Origin: Prevotellaceae bacterium
GTDB lineage: Bacteria; Bacteroidota; Bacteroidia; Bacteroidales; Bacteroidaceae
Reading direction: 5' to 3'
Assembly: GCA_030536165.1 (NCBI GenBank)
Contig: JAUNQM010000025.1
Coordinates: forward strand, 1-14,783
Length of the DNA stretch: 14,783 nt
Part shown: positions 1-6,553 of the stretch, in pieces
Numbering within the stretch: the stretch's first letter is position 1
Layout of the letters: each line of letters begins with the position of its first letter
The notes under the pieces: model-generated
Databases searched by the model: none
What the model was told of the DNA's origin: nothing
What the model saw: the letters and a program-made list of their open reading frames with translations, nothing else
Position numbers and translations under genes: made by a program

Positions 1-1
1 G

Positions 2-2860
2 TGGACAAACATCGAAAAGCAAGCCGACGAGCTATCACAGTACTTCTCACTGATATGGGTGCCGCAGAGCGGAAACTGCAACAGCAGCTACAACCAAATG
101 GGATATACGCCTGTCTATTACTTCAACCACGACAGTTCGTTTGGCTCTGAATCACAACTGCGGTCAATGATTTCCACATTCAAGAATAAAGGCACTGGCA
201 TCATTGCCGATGTGGTAATCAATCATCGCAATAACCTCGGACAAAATGGTTCGTGGACTGACTATCCGTCGGAGCAATACAAGGGCACAGACTATTCCAT
301 GACATCGACAGATATTTGCCGCAACGACGATGGTGGAAAGACTCTCACTTGGGCAAACAGCAACGGAGTGGCTCTGAGCAGCAACAGCGACACGGGCGAC
401 GACTGGGATGGTTGCCGCGATTTGGACCACAAGAGCACCAATGTGAACCGCGTTATCAAGACTTATCTCTCATATCTGATAAACGATTTGGGCTACGCTG
501 GCTTCCGCTATGATATGGTGAAAGGCTATTCAGCTTCGTTTACCAAAGACTACAACCTGGCTGCACGACCTGCGTTCTCCGTGGGCGAATACTGGGATAG
601 TAGCACAAAGATAAAACAATGGATTAACGCTTCCGATGATGCTACGGTGCCTTCACGCGCATTCGACTTCCAGTTCCGCTACCGTGTGCGCGACGCTATC
701 AACGGCAACAACTGGAATCTGCTTTCTGCATCGAAGGAGAGCGATGCAGGCATACCTCTTATATATAATGCCACATACCGCGATAATGCTGTAACCTTTG
801 TTGAGAACCATGACACGGAGTATCGCAGCAGCAGTTCACCGCAAGACCCACTGAAGAAAGACACCCTTGCAGCCAACGCTTTTATGCTGGCTATGCCTGG
901 TGTGCCGTGTGTGTTCCTAAAGCATTGGACTGCTTACAAACAAGAGATTAAGTCGATGATTGAAGCTCGTCGGCTCGCTGGCATCAAAGCCGAAAGCAAT
1001 TATGAGTTCGTGAGCAGCAACATTCCGTACATGGCTGTAAAGACCGAGAAACTCATTGCCGTTGTTGGTGCTAATACCACTATCTATCACCCTTCGGCAG
1101 CCGAATGGACTGAGGTGCTGCAAGGAAAGGGATACAGATACTACCTTGCAAATTCGCTCAACACGGCATGGCTCGATAAAGCTTCGGGCGAATACGAGGA
1201 CGGCATTACTGTTACAGCAAAGGCTGTGACCGATAACGTGTCGGCACAACTCGTATATAGCATCAACGGTGGCGAATGGACTCTTATCGCTACAGGCGGA
1301 ACGATTCCTGTAACGCAGAACTGCACCGTGAAGTGTGGGCTTATGCTCAATGGCGTTGTCAGCGGCATCGGGTCACGCACTTACACCATCAACCATTTCG
1401 AACCTCACACTGTGACTGTATATGTCAGGAACGAGAACCAGTGGCAGAAGATGAACTTCTATGCGTGGGATATGAATAATAAGGAACTGAATGGCTCATG
1501 GCCTGGACGTGCCATCACCGACACAGTAGTCAAAGGTGGATTCACTTGGTATCGCCAGAACTTCAACATCACATCGAAAGACTATTACTTCAACCTCGTC
1601 TTCTCTACTGGTACAGGTACGCCGCAGACCGTCGATGTGAACCATGTGACTGAAGATTCTTATTTCGTAATCACAACCTCACGCAACGGTGACAAGTATC
1701 AGGTGGCAGAGACCGACTGCGTGATTCTCGGCGATGCCAACGACGACGGTACGGTTGACGTGAGCGACATCACATGTATTGCCAACTATATTCTCACGTC
1801 GAAACCGACAACGGCATTTTCTTTCCGTAATGCAGACATCAATCTCGATGGAGTTATCAATGTCAGCGATATAACTGCTACGGCCGCAAAGATTCTCGGG
1901 GCAGACAAGAAAGCGTTTAAGGTTGGTGCGGACATTGGCTGGTACACACAGATGGAGAGTCAAGGCTACACCTTCCAGAATGCAAGCGGGCAGACTGTCT
2001 CGTGTCCAAGACTCATGAAGGAGTATGGCTGCGACATCATTCGTCTGCGTGTATGGGTCAATCCTTCCGACGGATGGTGTGGCAAGGACGACCTCATCAC
2101 AAAGGCAAAGGCTGCTGTGGCTGAAGGCATGGACGTGATGGTTGACTTCCATTTCGGCGACAGTTGGTGCGACCCTGGTCAGCAACCTATACCTGCCGCA
2201 TGGAAAGGCCACACTGCTGCCCAGATGGCAACAGACATTGACACTCATGTGCGCGACATTCTTTCCTCGCTCACTACCGTGGGCATTGTGCCGAAATATG
2301 TGCAGATAGGCAACGAGACCGACAATGGTTTCCTTTGGGACACAGGCAGCGCATCGAAGAATCCATCGCAGTATGCCGCCCTGCTAAAAGCTGGCTGCAA
2401 TGCTGCAAAAGCCGTGTGCCCAGACATCAAGACAATTATCCACATTTCAAACGCATGGAAGATGAGCGTATATCAGTGGCAGTTTGAATCTATATTCCAA
2501 CCTTACGGAGTAGATTTCGATATTCTCGGCATGTCGCTTTATCCATCTTACACCACCGAGATGACAGCATCGGAATGCATTGCCCAGTATATAGAAAATG
2601 TGAAGACTATCTACAAGAAATACGGGAAAGACTGTATGCTTGTTGAGGTGGGACTGCCTGTCGATGGCACAGATTCGCCTGCTATGATGAAGGACATATT
2701 GCAACGTTCGCAATACAGCACCGACGGACATTGCCTCGGAGTGCTTTACTGGGAACCTGAAAGCTGGAGTTCATGGTATAACTACAAACTTGGCGCTGCC
2801 ACCGCCAACGGAAAGACAATACGCATGAATGCTATCTTCGAAGCATTCAAGAATAGATAA
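2..2860 (+). CDS. Multidomain secreted glycoside hydrolase: GH13 alpha-amylase, starch-binding domain, dockerin pair, GH53 endo-beta-1,4-galactanase (5' end missing)
   Basis: The frame is open from the first base, so the start and the expected signal peptide lie outside; a GTG at 59 is not the start because family-like sequence precedes it. Counting the first full codon as residue 1 (952 residues present), the GH13 part shows DVVINH (70-75), GFRYDMVKGY with nucleophile D171, VGEYWD with acid/base E196, and FVENHD with D271, closest to plant-type alpha-amylases. A beta-rich accessory domain follows (about 394-464), then a CBM26-like starch-binding domain (about 469-560), two dockerin-type calcium loops of the form DxNxDGxxxxxD (from D578 and D612), and a complete GH53 domain (about 637-952) with acid/base E772 in QIGNET and nucleophile E882 in VEVG. 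It should cut starch and pectic beta-1,4-galactan outside the cytoplasm or at the cell surface. Domain calls are family knowledge; the joint action on two polymers is inferred. No C-terminal sorting domain is visible. Confidence 0.9.
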   Translation, partial: WTNIEKQADELSQYFSLIWVPQSGNCNSSYNQMGYTPVYYFNHDSSFGSESQLRSMISTFKNKGTGIIADVVINHRNNLGQNGSWTDYPSEQYKGTDYSMTSTDICRNDDGGKTLTWANSNGVALSSNSDTGDDWDGCRDLDHKSTNVNRVIKTYLSYLINDLGYAGFRYDMVKGYSASFTKDYNLAARPAFSVGEYWDSSTKIKQWINASDDATVPSRAFDFQFRYRVRDAINGNNWNLLSASKESDAGIPLIYNATYRDNAVTFVENHDTEYRSSSSPQDPLKKDTLAANAFMLAMPGVPCVFLKHWTAYKQEIKSMIEARRLAGIKAESNYEFVSSNIPYMAVKTEKLIAVVGANTTIYHPSAAEWTEVLQGKGYRYYLANSLNTAWLDKASGEYEDGITVTAKAVTDNVSAQLVYSINGGEWTLIATGGTIPVTQNCTVKCGLMLNGVVSGIGSRTYTINHFEPHTVTVYVRNENQWQKMNFYAWDMNNKELNGSWPGRAITDTVVKGGFTWYRQNFNITSKDYYFNLVFSTGTGTPQTVDVNHVTEDSYFVITTSRNGDKYQVAETDCVILGDANDDGTVDVSDITCIANYILTSKPTTAFSFRNADINLDGVINVSDITATAAKILGADKKAFKVGADIGWYTQMESQGYTFQNASGQTVSCPRLMKEYGCDIIRLRVWVNPSDGWCGKDDLITKAKAAVAEGMDVMVDFHFGDSWCDPGQQPIPAAWKGHTAAQMATDIDTHVRDILSSLTTVGIVPKYVQIGNETDNGFLWDTGSASKNPSQYAALLKAGCNAAKAVCPDIKTIIHISNAWKMSVYQWQFESIFQPYGVDFDILGMSLYPSYTTEMTASECIAQYIENVKTIYKKYGKDCMLVEVGLPVDGTDSPAMMKDILQRSQYSTDGHCLGVLYWEPESWSSWYNYKLGAATANGKTIRMNAIFEAFKNR

Positions 2861-2861
2861 A

Positions 2862-2905
2862 GAAAACATCCCCGACTATCAAAGTAGTTCGGGGATGTTT
2901 CTTTT
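2862..2905. terminator. Two-way intrinsic terminator between the glycoside hydrolase and tRNA-Leu
   Basis: AAACATCCCCGA (2864-2875) pairs perfectly with TCGGGGATGTTT (2889-2900); three more pairs form past a one-base bulge. A T-rich run follows on the + strand and the A-run at 2863-2866 gives U residues on the - strand, so it can end both the hydrolase mRNA and the convergent tRNA transcript. Confidence 0.85.
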
Positions 2906-2906
2906 G

Positions 2907-2988
2907 TGCGCCTGACAGGAATCGAACCTGCACGCCTTTCGGCACTAGATCCTAAGTCTAGCGCGTCTGCCAATTCCGCCACAGGCGC
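2907..2988 (-). tRNA. tRNA-Leu, anticodon UAG
   Basis: Read on the - strand, the acceptor stem GCGCCTG pairs with CAGGCGC, followed by discriminator A as expected for leucine. The anticodon stem CTAGA/TCTAG encloses the 7-nt loop CTTAGGA with anticodon TAG (2952-2954), which reads CUN codons. A long variable arm (TGCCGAAAGGCG region) and the T-arm GGTTCGAATCC are present, as in class II tRNAs. CCA is not encoded. Confidence 0.97.
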
Positions 2989-3007
2989 GTTGCTTCTTAA
3001 GCGGATG

Positions 3008-3035
3008 CAAAGGTAATAAAATTTATTAAAAACAA
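3008..3035 (-). promoter_or_regulatory. Bacteroidetes-type promoter for tRNA-Leu
   Basis: On the - strand TACCTTTG (3008-3015) matches the -7 box TAnnTTTG, and a TTG (3033-3035) lies 17 nt upstream as a -33 element. The box sits about 20 bp before the mature tRNA 5' end. Confidence 0.7.
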
Positions 3036-3086
3036 GAAACATATTATAAAAAACTTTATATAAACGCCAAAAATCATTTTTTTTAT

Positions 3087-3094
3087 TAACTTTG
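3087..3094 (+). promoter_or_regulatory. Putative -7 box of the asd promoter
   Basis: TAACTTTG matches TAnnTTTG and lies 36 nt before the asd start codon. The upstream stretch is A/T-rich, but no clear TTTG is seen at the usual -33 distance. Confidence 0.55.
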
Positions 3095-3129
3095 CATGCG
3101 ATTATAACCCATTCTAATCTCATAACACA

Positions 3130-4140
3130 ATGAAAGTAGCAATAGTTGGTGTAAGCGGAGCTGTAGGACAGGAATTTCTCCGCGTGTTGGCCGAAAGGGA
3201 TTTCCCAATCGACAAACTTGTTTTGTTTGGTTCGGAACGTAGTGCCGGACGAAAGTATGCGTTCAAAGGTAAAGAATATGAAGTGAAACTTCTTCAGCAT
3301 AATGATGACTTCCGCGACATAGATGTTGCGTTCACGTCGGCAGGCGCTGGTGTGTCGAAGGAGTTTGCTGAAACGATTACCAAGTATGGTTGTCTGATGA
3401 TTGACAATTCAAAGGCTTTCCGCATGGATGATGATGTACCGTTGGTTGTGCCTGAATGTAATGCGAAGGATGCCCTTTGCCGTCCGCGCAATATCATCGC
3501 CAACCCTAACTGCACGACAATTATGATGGTGACGGTGCTGCAGCCTTTGGAGAACATCAGCCACATCAAACGCATCCACGTGGCAAGTTATCAGAGTGCA
3601 TCTGGCGCAGGTGCTGCGGCTATGGCTGAACTGGAACAGCAGTATCGTGAGATATGCGAAGACAAGCCTGTCACAGTAAAGAAGTTCGCTCATCAGCTTG
3701 CTTACAATGTGATTCCGCAGATTGATGTGTTCCAAGACGATGGCTATACGCTTGAAGAGAAGAAGATGTATGGCGAAACTCGTAAGATTATGCACTCCGA
3801 CGTTGCTTGCTCGGCTATGTGCGTAAGAGTTTCCACTCTCCGTTCTCACTCCGAGAGTGTATGGATTGAAACAGAAAAGCCTATCAGCGTTGCTGAGGCT
3901 CAACAGGCAATAGCAAAGGCTCCAGGCTGCACGCTGATGGACGACCCTTCTAACCTCGTATATCCTATGCCGTTGTTCACTGCTGGCAAGGACGATATTT
4001 ATGTTGGTCGTATTCGCAAAGACCTTGCTAATGAGAATGGCCTCACCTTCTGGCTCAGTGGTGACCAGATACGCAAGGGTGCTGCACTCAATGCCGTGCA
4101 GATTGCAGAGTATTTATATAAGGTAGGAAATATCAAGTAA
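3130..4140 (+). CDS. asd: Aspartate-semialdehyde dehydrogenase
   Basis: NADPH-dependent reduction of aspartyl-4-phosphate to aspartate semialdehyde, the branch point to lysine/diaminopimelate, threonine and methionine, in the cytoplasm. The N-terminus carries the Rossmann motif VGVSGAVGQE. The catalytic cysteine is C128 in NPNCTTI, followed by the conserved SYQSASGAG stretch, and the catalytic base is probably H240 in RSHSE. The length of 336 residues fits bacterial Asd. The ATG is preceded by a promoter-like box and the gene appears to be a single-gene unit, with tRNA-Leu upstream on the opposite strand and a strong terminator immediately after. Nothing looks broken. Confidence 0.95.
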   Translation: MKVAIVGVSGAVGQEFLRVLAERDFPIDKLVLFGSERSAGRKYAFKGKEYEVKLLQHNDDFRDIDVAFTSAGAGVSKEFAETITKYGCLMIDNSKAFRMDDDVPLVVPECNAKDALCRPRNIIANPNCTTIMMVTVLQPLENISHIKRIHVASYQSASGAGAAAMAELEQQYREICEDKPVTVKKFAHQLAYNVIPQIDVFQDDGYTLEEKKMYGETRKIMHSDVACSAMCVRVSTLRSHSESVWIETEKPISVAEAQQAIAKAPGCTLMDDPSNLVYPMPLFTAGKDDIYVGRIRKDLANENGLTFWLSGDQIRKGAALNAVQIAEYLYKVGNIK

Positions 4141-4141
4141 T

Positions 4142-4175
4142 AAAAATCGCCGAGCAAAACACTCGGCGATTTTTT
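4142..4175. terminator. Two-way intrinsic terminator between asd and the glsB-like gene
   Basis: AAAAATCGCCGAG (4142-4154) and CTCGGCGATTTTT (4162-4174) form a perfect 13-bp stem with a 7-nt loop and U-tracts on both strands. It starts one base after the asd stop and ends three bases from the stop of the convergent gene, so one hairpin serves both. Confidence 0.92.
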
Positions 4176-4177
4176 AT

Positions 4178-5164
4178 TTATTCTTTGAAGAAGACCTTGT
4201 TTGCACCTGAGGTTATCTTCACGTATTCTGGATGCTGCTGGGCGAAAGACTCCATGTGGCGCACACGCTTTTCCTCTAAAATCTCATCAACGGCTATAAG
4301 TATGCCTGTTTCCTCAACGTCGCCAAAGCCGTAGTTGATTGCTGTGCCAAACAGTTTCATCGTAGGACTGAGGTTCATATACGCATTCACAAGTGGAGGT
4401 ATATTGAGTCCGAGCTTACGCACTTCGCGGTTCAGGATGCGATAGTCTGCCCTGAAATCTTCTTCCGAGAAGAGTGCTTCAAGTTCGTCTTCTGGCGTTT
4501 CGAGTGCGAGAGGCTTCATTGGAATCACGAGGTTCTCCTTGTCGTCGAAATGTTTTTTCAAGAAATAGAGTATCATATCGCGGCCTTTTCTGATGTATGA
4601 AGGATACATCGTCATCTTGCCGAAGAAGTACTTGCAGTCAGGGAAGAGAACCATAAGAGCACCGAGACCGTCCCAGAGGTTGTCGAGAGCAAACAGCGAC
4701 TTCGGATTGTTGCGTGTATTCTGATATTCGAGCGACACGTATGAGCGTCCGAGTTCTATGGTCTGCGGCAGGTATTCTTTTATGAACTTGTCGGAGAAAT
4801 GGAACATGTGGCTCGTGGCAAGTATCGGCTGTCCTTCTTCGTTGAAGTCCATATCCTTGCCCAATATGTATCTGTAGCCACCTATAATCTCCTCTTCTTC
4901 AGGATTCCACACTATGAGCTGCTTATAGCAGTTGTCGCATGTGTCGAACTCATCGAGGTCGTATGCCTTGCCCGTGCCTCCGCCTGCTGCGCGGAATGCA
5001 ATCTCTCGCTGGCGACCAATCTCAAGCAATGTGTTCGGTGCGTTATGCTGAGTCACAATGTAAATCTCATTGCGGCTCTTATTGGTCATTCGAAGGCGTT
5101 TGTCCTCAGTAAGCTCTGACTTCAGAACCTCCTTTGGTATCGGGGCTATAATCTTCTCTTCCAT
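4178..5164 (-). CDS. glsB: GNAT-type N-acyltransferase, GlsB/OlsB-like (glycine lipid first step)
   Basis: This 328-residue protein belongs to the OlsB-like acyltransferases, often annotated as hemolysin or acetyltransferase. Family-like features are LEIGRQREIAFRAAGGGTGK near residue 47, DEFD, the IGGYRY strand, the ELGRSYV strand and the KMTMYPSYIRKGRD segment. In Bacteroides the related GlsB transfers a 3-hydroxyacyl chain from acyl carrier protein to the amino group of glycine, giving an N-acyl glycine of the commendamide type. The gene lies directly downstream of a GlsA-like O-acyltransferase, the partner that adds the second chain, which is the main support for this call over an ornithine-lipid role. 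The substrate amino acid is inferred and cannot be read from the sequence. The ATG at 5164 is the first good start and the stop abuts the shared terminator. Confidence 0.8.
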   Translation of the reverse strand: MEEKIIAPIPKEVLKSELTEDKRLRMTNKSRNEIYIVTQHNAPNTLLEIGRQREIAFRAAGGGTGKAYDLDEFDTCDNCYKQLIVWNPEEEEIIGGYRYILGKDMDFNEEGQPILATSHMFHFSDKFIKEYLPQTIELGRSYVSLEYQNTRNNPKSLFALDNLWDGLGALMVLFPDCKYFFGKMTMYPSYIRKGRDMILYFLKKHFDDKENLVIPMKPLALETPEDELEALFSEEDFRADYRILNREVRKLGLNIPPLVNAYMNLSPTMKLFGTAINYGFGDVEETGILIAVDEILEEKRVRHMESFAQQHPEYVKITSGANKVFFKE

Positions 5165-5204
5165 TATGTTGGTTTTAGTTTCTTTGTCGGTTGTGCGGTT
5201 AAGT

Positions 5205-5294
5205 GCGACCCCGCTGGGGTCGATGTGGAGAGGTTTAGGTCATCCGCAGGTCTGCGACCCGCGGTTACTTAAAGTCCGACCTCTCCGAGGTCGT
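5205..5294. repeat. Triple-hairpin intergenic repeat between the glsA- and glsB-like genes
   Basis: Three short inverted repeats stand in a row: CGACCCC-GCT-GGGGTCG (5206-5222), CGCAG-GT-CTGCG (5245-5256) and CGACCTC-TCC-GAGGTCG (5277-5293). The first and third have the same geometry (7-bp stem, 3-nt loop) and differ by a compensated C-G to T-A pair. The block is more GC-rich than its flanks and has no long ORF. It resembles REP-like elements scattered in Bacteroidales genomes, but copies elsewhere could not be checked. Confidence 0.75.
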
Positions 5295-5320
5295 AATTGA
5301 TAATAGTTCTACATTCTCAA

Positions 5321-6139
5321 TTATAAAAGATACACTTGTTCTCTCACCCACTGTGCCCATTCATTCGGGGTTTTGCTCTTGTCGAAAGTCTGCCACGGGA
5401 TAGGCTTTCCTATCTTTATCTTGTAGGTTTTATGACAGTTCTTATACATCTCATCTACGAGAAACAGCATCGCTATGTTCACCTTTATGTGCAATTTCTT
5501 GCACCAATTTGCAAGGTTGTAGAAGAAATCAGAGTTTCTTCCGCCGAAATAGATTGGCACGACGTCGCGCTGCGTCTGTACACTTTTCACGATGAACGTC
5601 TTTGTCCACGGCAAGTCGCGTATCGTTCCATCGGGTTGTTTGCGCGAGCAAAGCCCTGCCGGATACATCAGCATGTGGCTCTGGCTCTTAAATCCAGCCT
5701 CGACGATTGCAGGAAACTGGCGACTTTGTGCGCCGGTCTTGTTAATTGGAATCGATAGCGGTGCCAGGCCTGGCAGGTTCATGAGTATGTCGTTTACGAG
5801 ATAACGGAAGTTTCCGTCGTATTTCTTGCCTATCACCGAGCCTAACGACACGCCGTCAGGACCGCCAAGCGGATGGTTGCTGACGAAGGTGTAGAGCCTT
5901 CCATCGTCCTTTGACGGCAGGTTTTCCTCGCCTTCCACGTCGAGAGTAAGGTCGAGATAGCGCACGCAGTCGGTGAGCCATTCCGTGCCTGTGAGGTTAC
6001 GACTCTCCCACAAATAGCGGTTCACCTCATCCTCGTGGACTATCTTCTTCAGCCAATTCACAAGGAATCGCGGAATGTATCGCGCCTTCTTCCCAGCCTT
6101 TGCCGCAAGGATTTTATCTATGTCAACGGTCTTTTCCAT
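5321..6139 (-). CDS. glsA: PlsC-like O-acyltransferase, GlsA-like (glycine lipid second step)
   Basis: The 272-residue protein has the lysophospholipid acyltransferase signature: SNHPLGGPDG (catalytic H89, D95) and MYPAGLCSRK (158-167), which replaces the usual FPEG box. It probably acts at the inner face of the cytoplasmic membrane, esterifying the 3-hydroxyl of an N-acyl glycine made by the GlsB-like enzyme encoded next. In Bacteroides GlsA and GlsB are neighbours and together make diacylated glycine lipids; this is the basis for the symbol. The order here is glsA first, glsB second, with a 156-bp gap holding a hairpin repeat. A general phospholipid acyltransferase is the main alternative. 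A promoter-like box lies 20 bp before the ATG. Confidence 0.78.
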   Translation of the reverse strand: MEKTVDIDKILAAKAGKKARYIPRFLVNWLKKIVHEDEVNRYLWESRNLTGTEWLTDCVRYLDLTLDVEGEENLPSKDDGRLYTFVSNHPLGGPDGVSLGSVIGKKYDGNFRYLVNDILMNLPGLAPLSIPINKTGAQSRQFPAIVEAGFKSQSHMLMYPAGLCSRKQPDGTIRDLPWTKTFIVKSVQTQRDVVPIYFGGRNSDFFYNLANWCKKLHIKVNIAMLFLVDEMYKNCHKTYKIKIGKPIPWQTFDKSKTPNEWAQWVREQVYLL

Positions 6140-6158
6140 TATCTACAAATTCAATTTG

Positions 6159-6166
6159 CAAATTTA
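6159..6166 (-). promoter_or_regulatory. Putative -7 box for the glsA-glsB unit
   Basis: TAAATTTG on the - strand matches TAnnTTTG and ends 20 bp before the glsA-like ATG, giving a very short leader. A TTTG lies 14 nt further upstream, closer than the usual spacing, so the -33 assignment is weak. Confidence 0.5.
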
Positions 6167-6260
6167 GCACATTATTCTGACAAATGTGCATTTTTATAGA
6201 AAAATATTTTCATCGATTTGTAATTTGTAAAATTTTCCTCCCATACACCTTATTTATATA

Positions 6261-6293
6261 ACGCGCACATGCGCGCGTGCGCACGCGTATATG
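6261..6293. repeat. 33-nt alternating purine-pyrimidine tract
   Basis: Every base from 6261 to 6293 alternates purine and pyrimidine, mostly CG/CA/TG steps with a GC-rich core at 6271-6288 (GCGCGCGTGCGCACGCGT). Such runs can adopt left-handed (Z) DNA under negative supercoiling and stand out in an otherwise A/T-rich gap. Confidence 0.85.
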
Positions 6294-6399
6294 AGCCGTT
6301 TTTGAGAAAAAGTCCTGCTTTTTGCAGTATTTTTTTCTATAGTTGCTATAGTTTTTATAGTTGCTACTGAATGTAGCTTGTAGATGCTTATATCGCTAT

Positions 6400-6506
6400 T
6401 TTTAGCCCTTCACACCTAAGGTGTTACAAACGTCATTCCTAAGGTGTGAGGGGTGGTGACACCTGAGGTGTGACACGAATTACACCTAAGGTGTGAAGGC
6501 CTAAAA
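6400..6506. repeat. Array of four 13-bp palindromes at 23-24 bp spacing inside an outer inverted repeat
   Basis: Copies of ACACCTAAGGTGT lie at 6412-6424 (exact), 6435-6447 (starts ATT; right half intact), 6459-6471 (centre G) and 6482-6494 (exact). Centres at 6418, 6441, 6465 and 6488 are 23, 24 and 23 bp apart, with 10-11 bp unrelated spacers. The ends also form an outer inverted repeat: 6401-6424 pairs with 6482-6505 apart from the central base and one other position. Confidence 0.9.
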
Positions 6507-6553
6507 TAAGGGATAACTCACGCTGAGAATTGCAAAATGCGTGGATTGGAGGC

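Larger units (their letters stand above)
6140..6553. other. 414-bp gene-free region between the permease-lipoprotein gene and glsA
   Basis: No credible ORF on either strand. From left to right it holds the glsA-like promoter box, an A/T-rich stretch, a 33-nt alternating purine-pyrimidine tract, a weak 4-bp hairpin CTGC-TTTTT-GCAG (6315-6327) followed by T residues, two direct copies of TATAGTTGCTA (6338-6348 and 6356-6366), and the palindrome array at 6400-6506. The stop of the permease-lipoprotein gene follows at 6554. Confidence 0.8.

Noticed and set aside
59..61. GTG as start codon of the large glycoside hydrolase
   Set aside because: The same frame is open back to position 2 and the upstream residues (WTNIEKQADELSQYF) fit the GH13 barrel, so the gene is cut by the window edge.
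1679..2248. 189-codon open frame on the - strand
   Set aside because: It is antisense to the dockerin and GH53 coding region, which is well supported.
2782..3300. 172-codon open frame on the - strand across the tRNA-Leu gene
   Set aside because: Its middle (PVAELADALDLGSSAERRAG) is the familiar false translation of a tRNA-Leu, and its ends overlap the asd gene and the hydrolase 3' end.
6315..6336. Intrinsic terminator on the + strand
   Set aside because: The stem is only 4 bp and no + strand gene lies upstream of it.
6412..6494. CRISPR array
   Set aside because: Repeats of 13 bp and spacers of 10-11 bp are far too short, and no cas genes are present.
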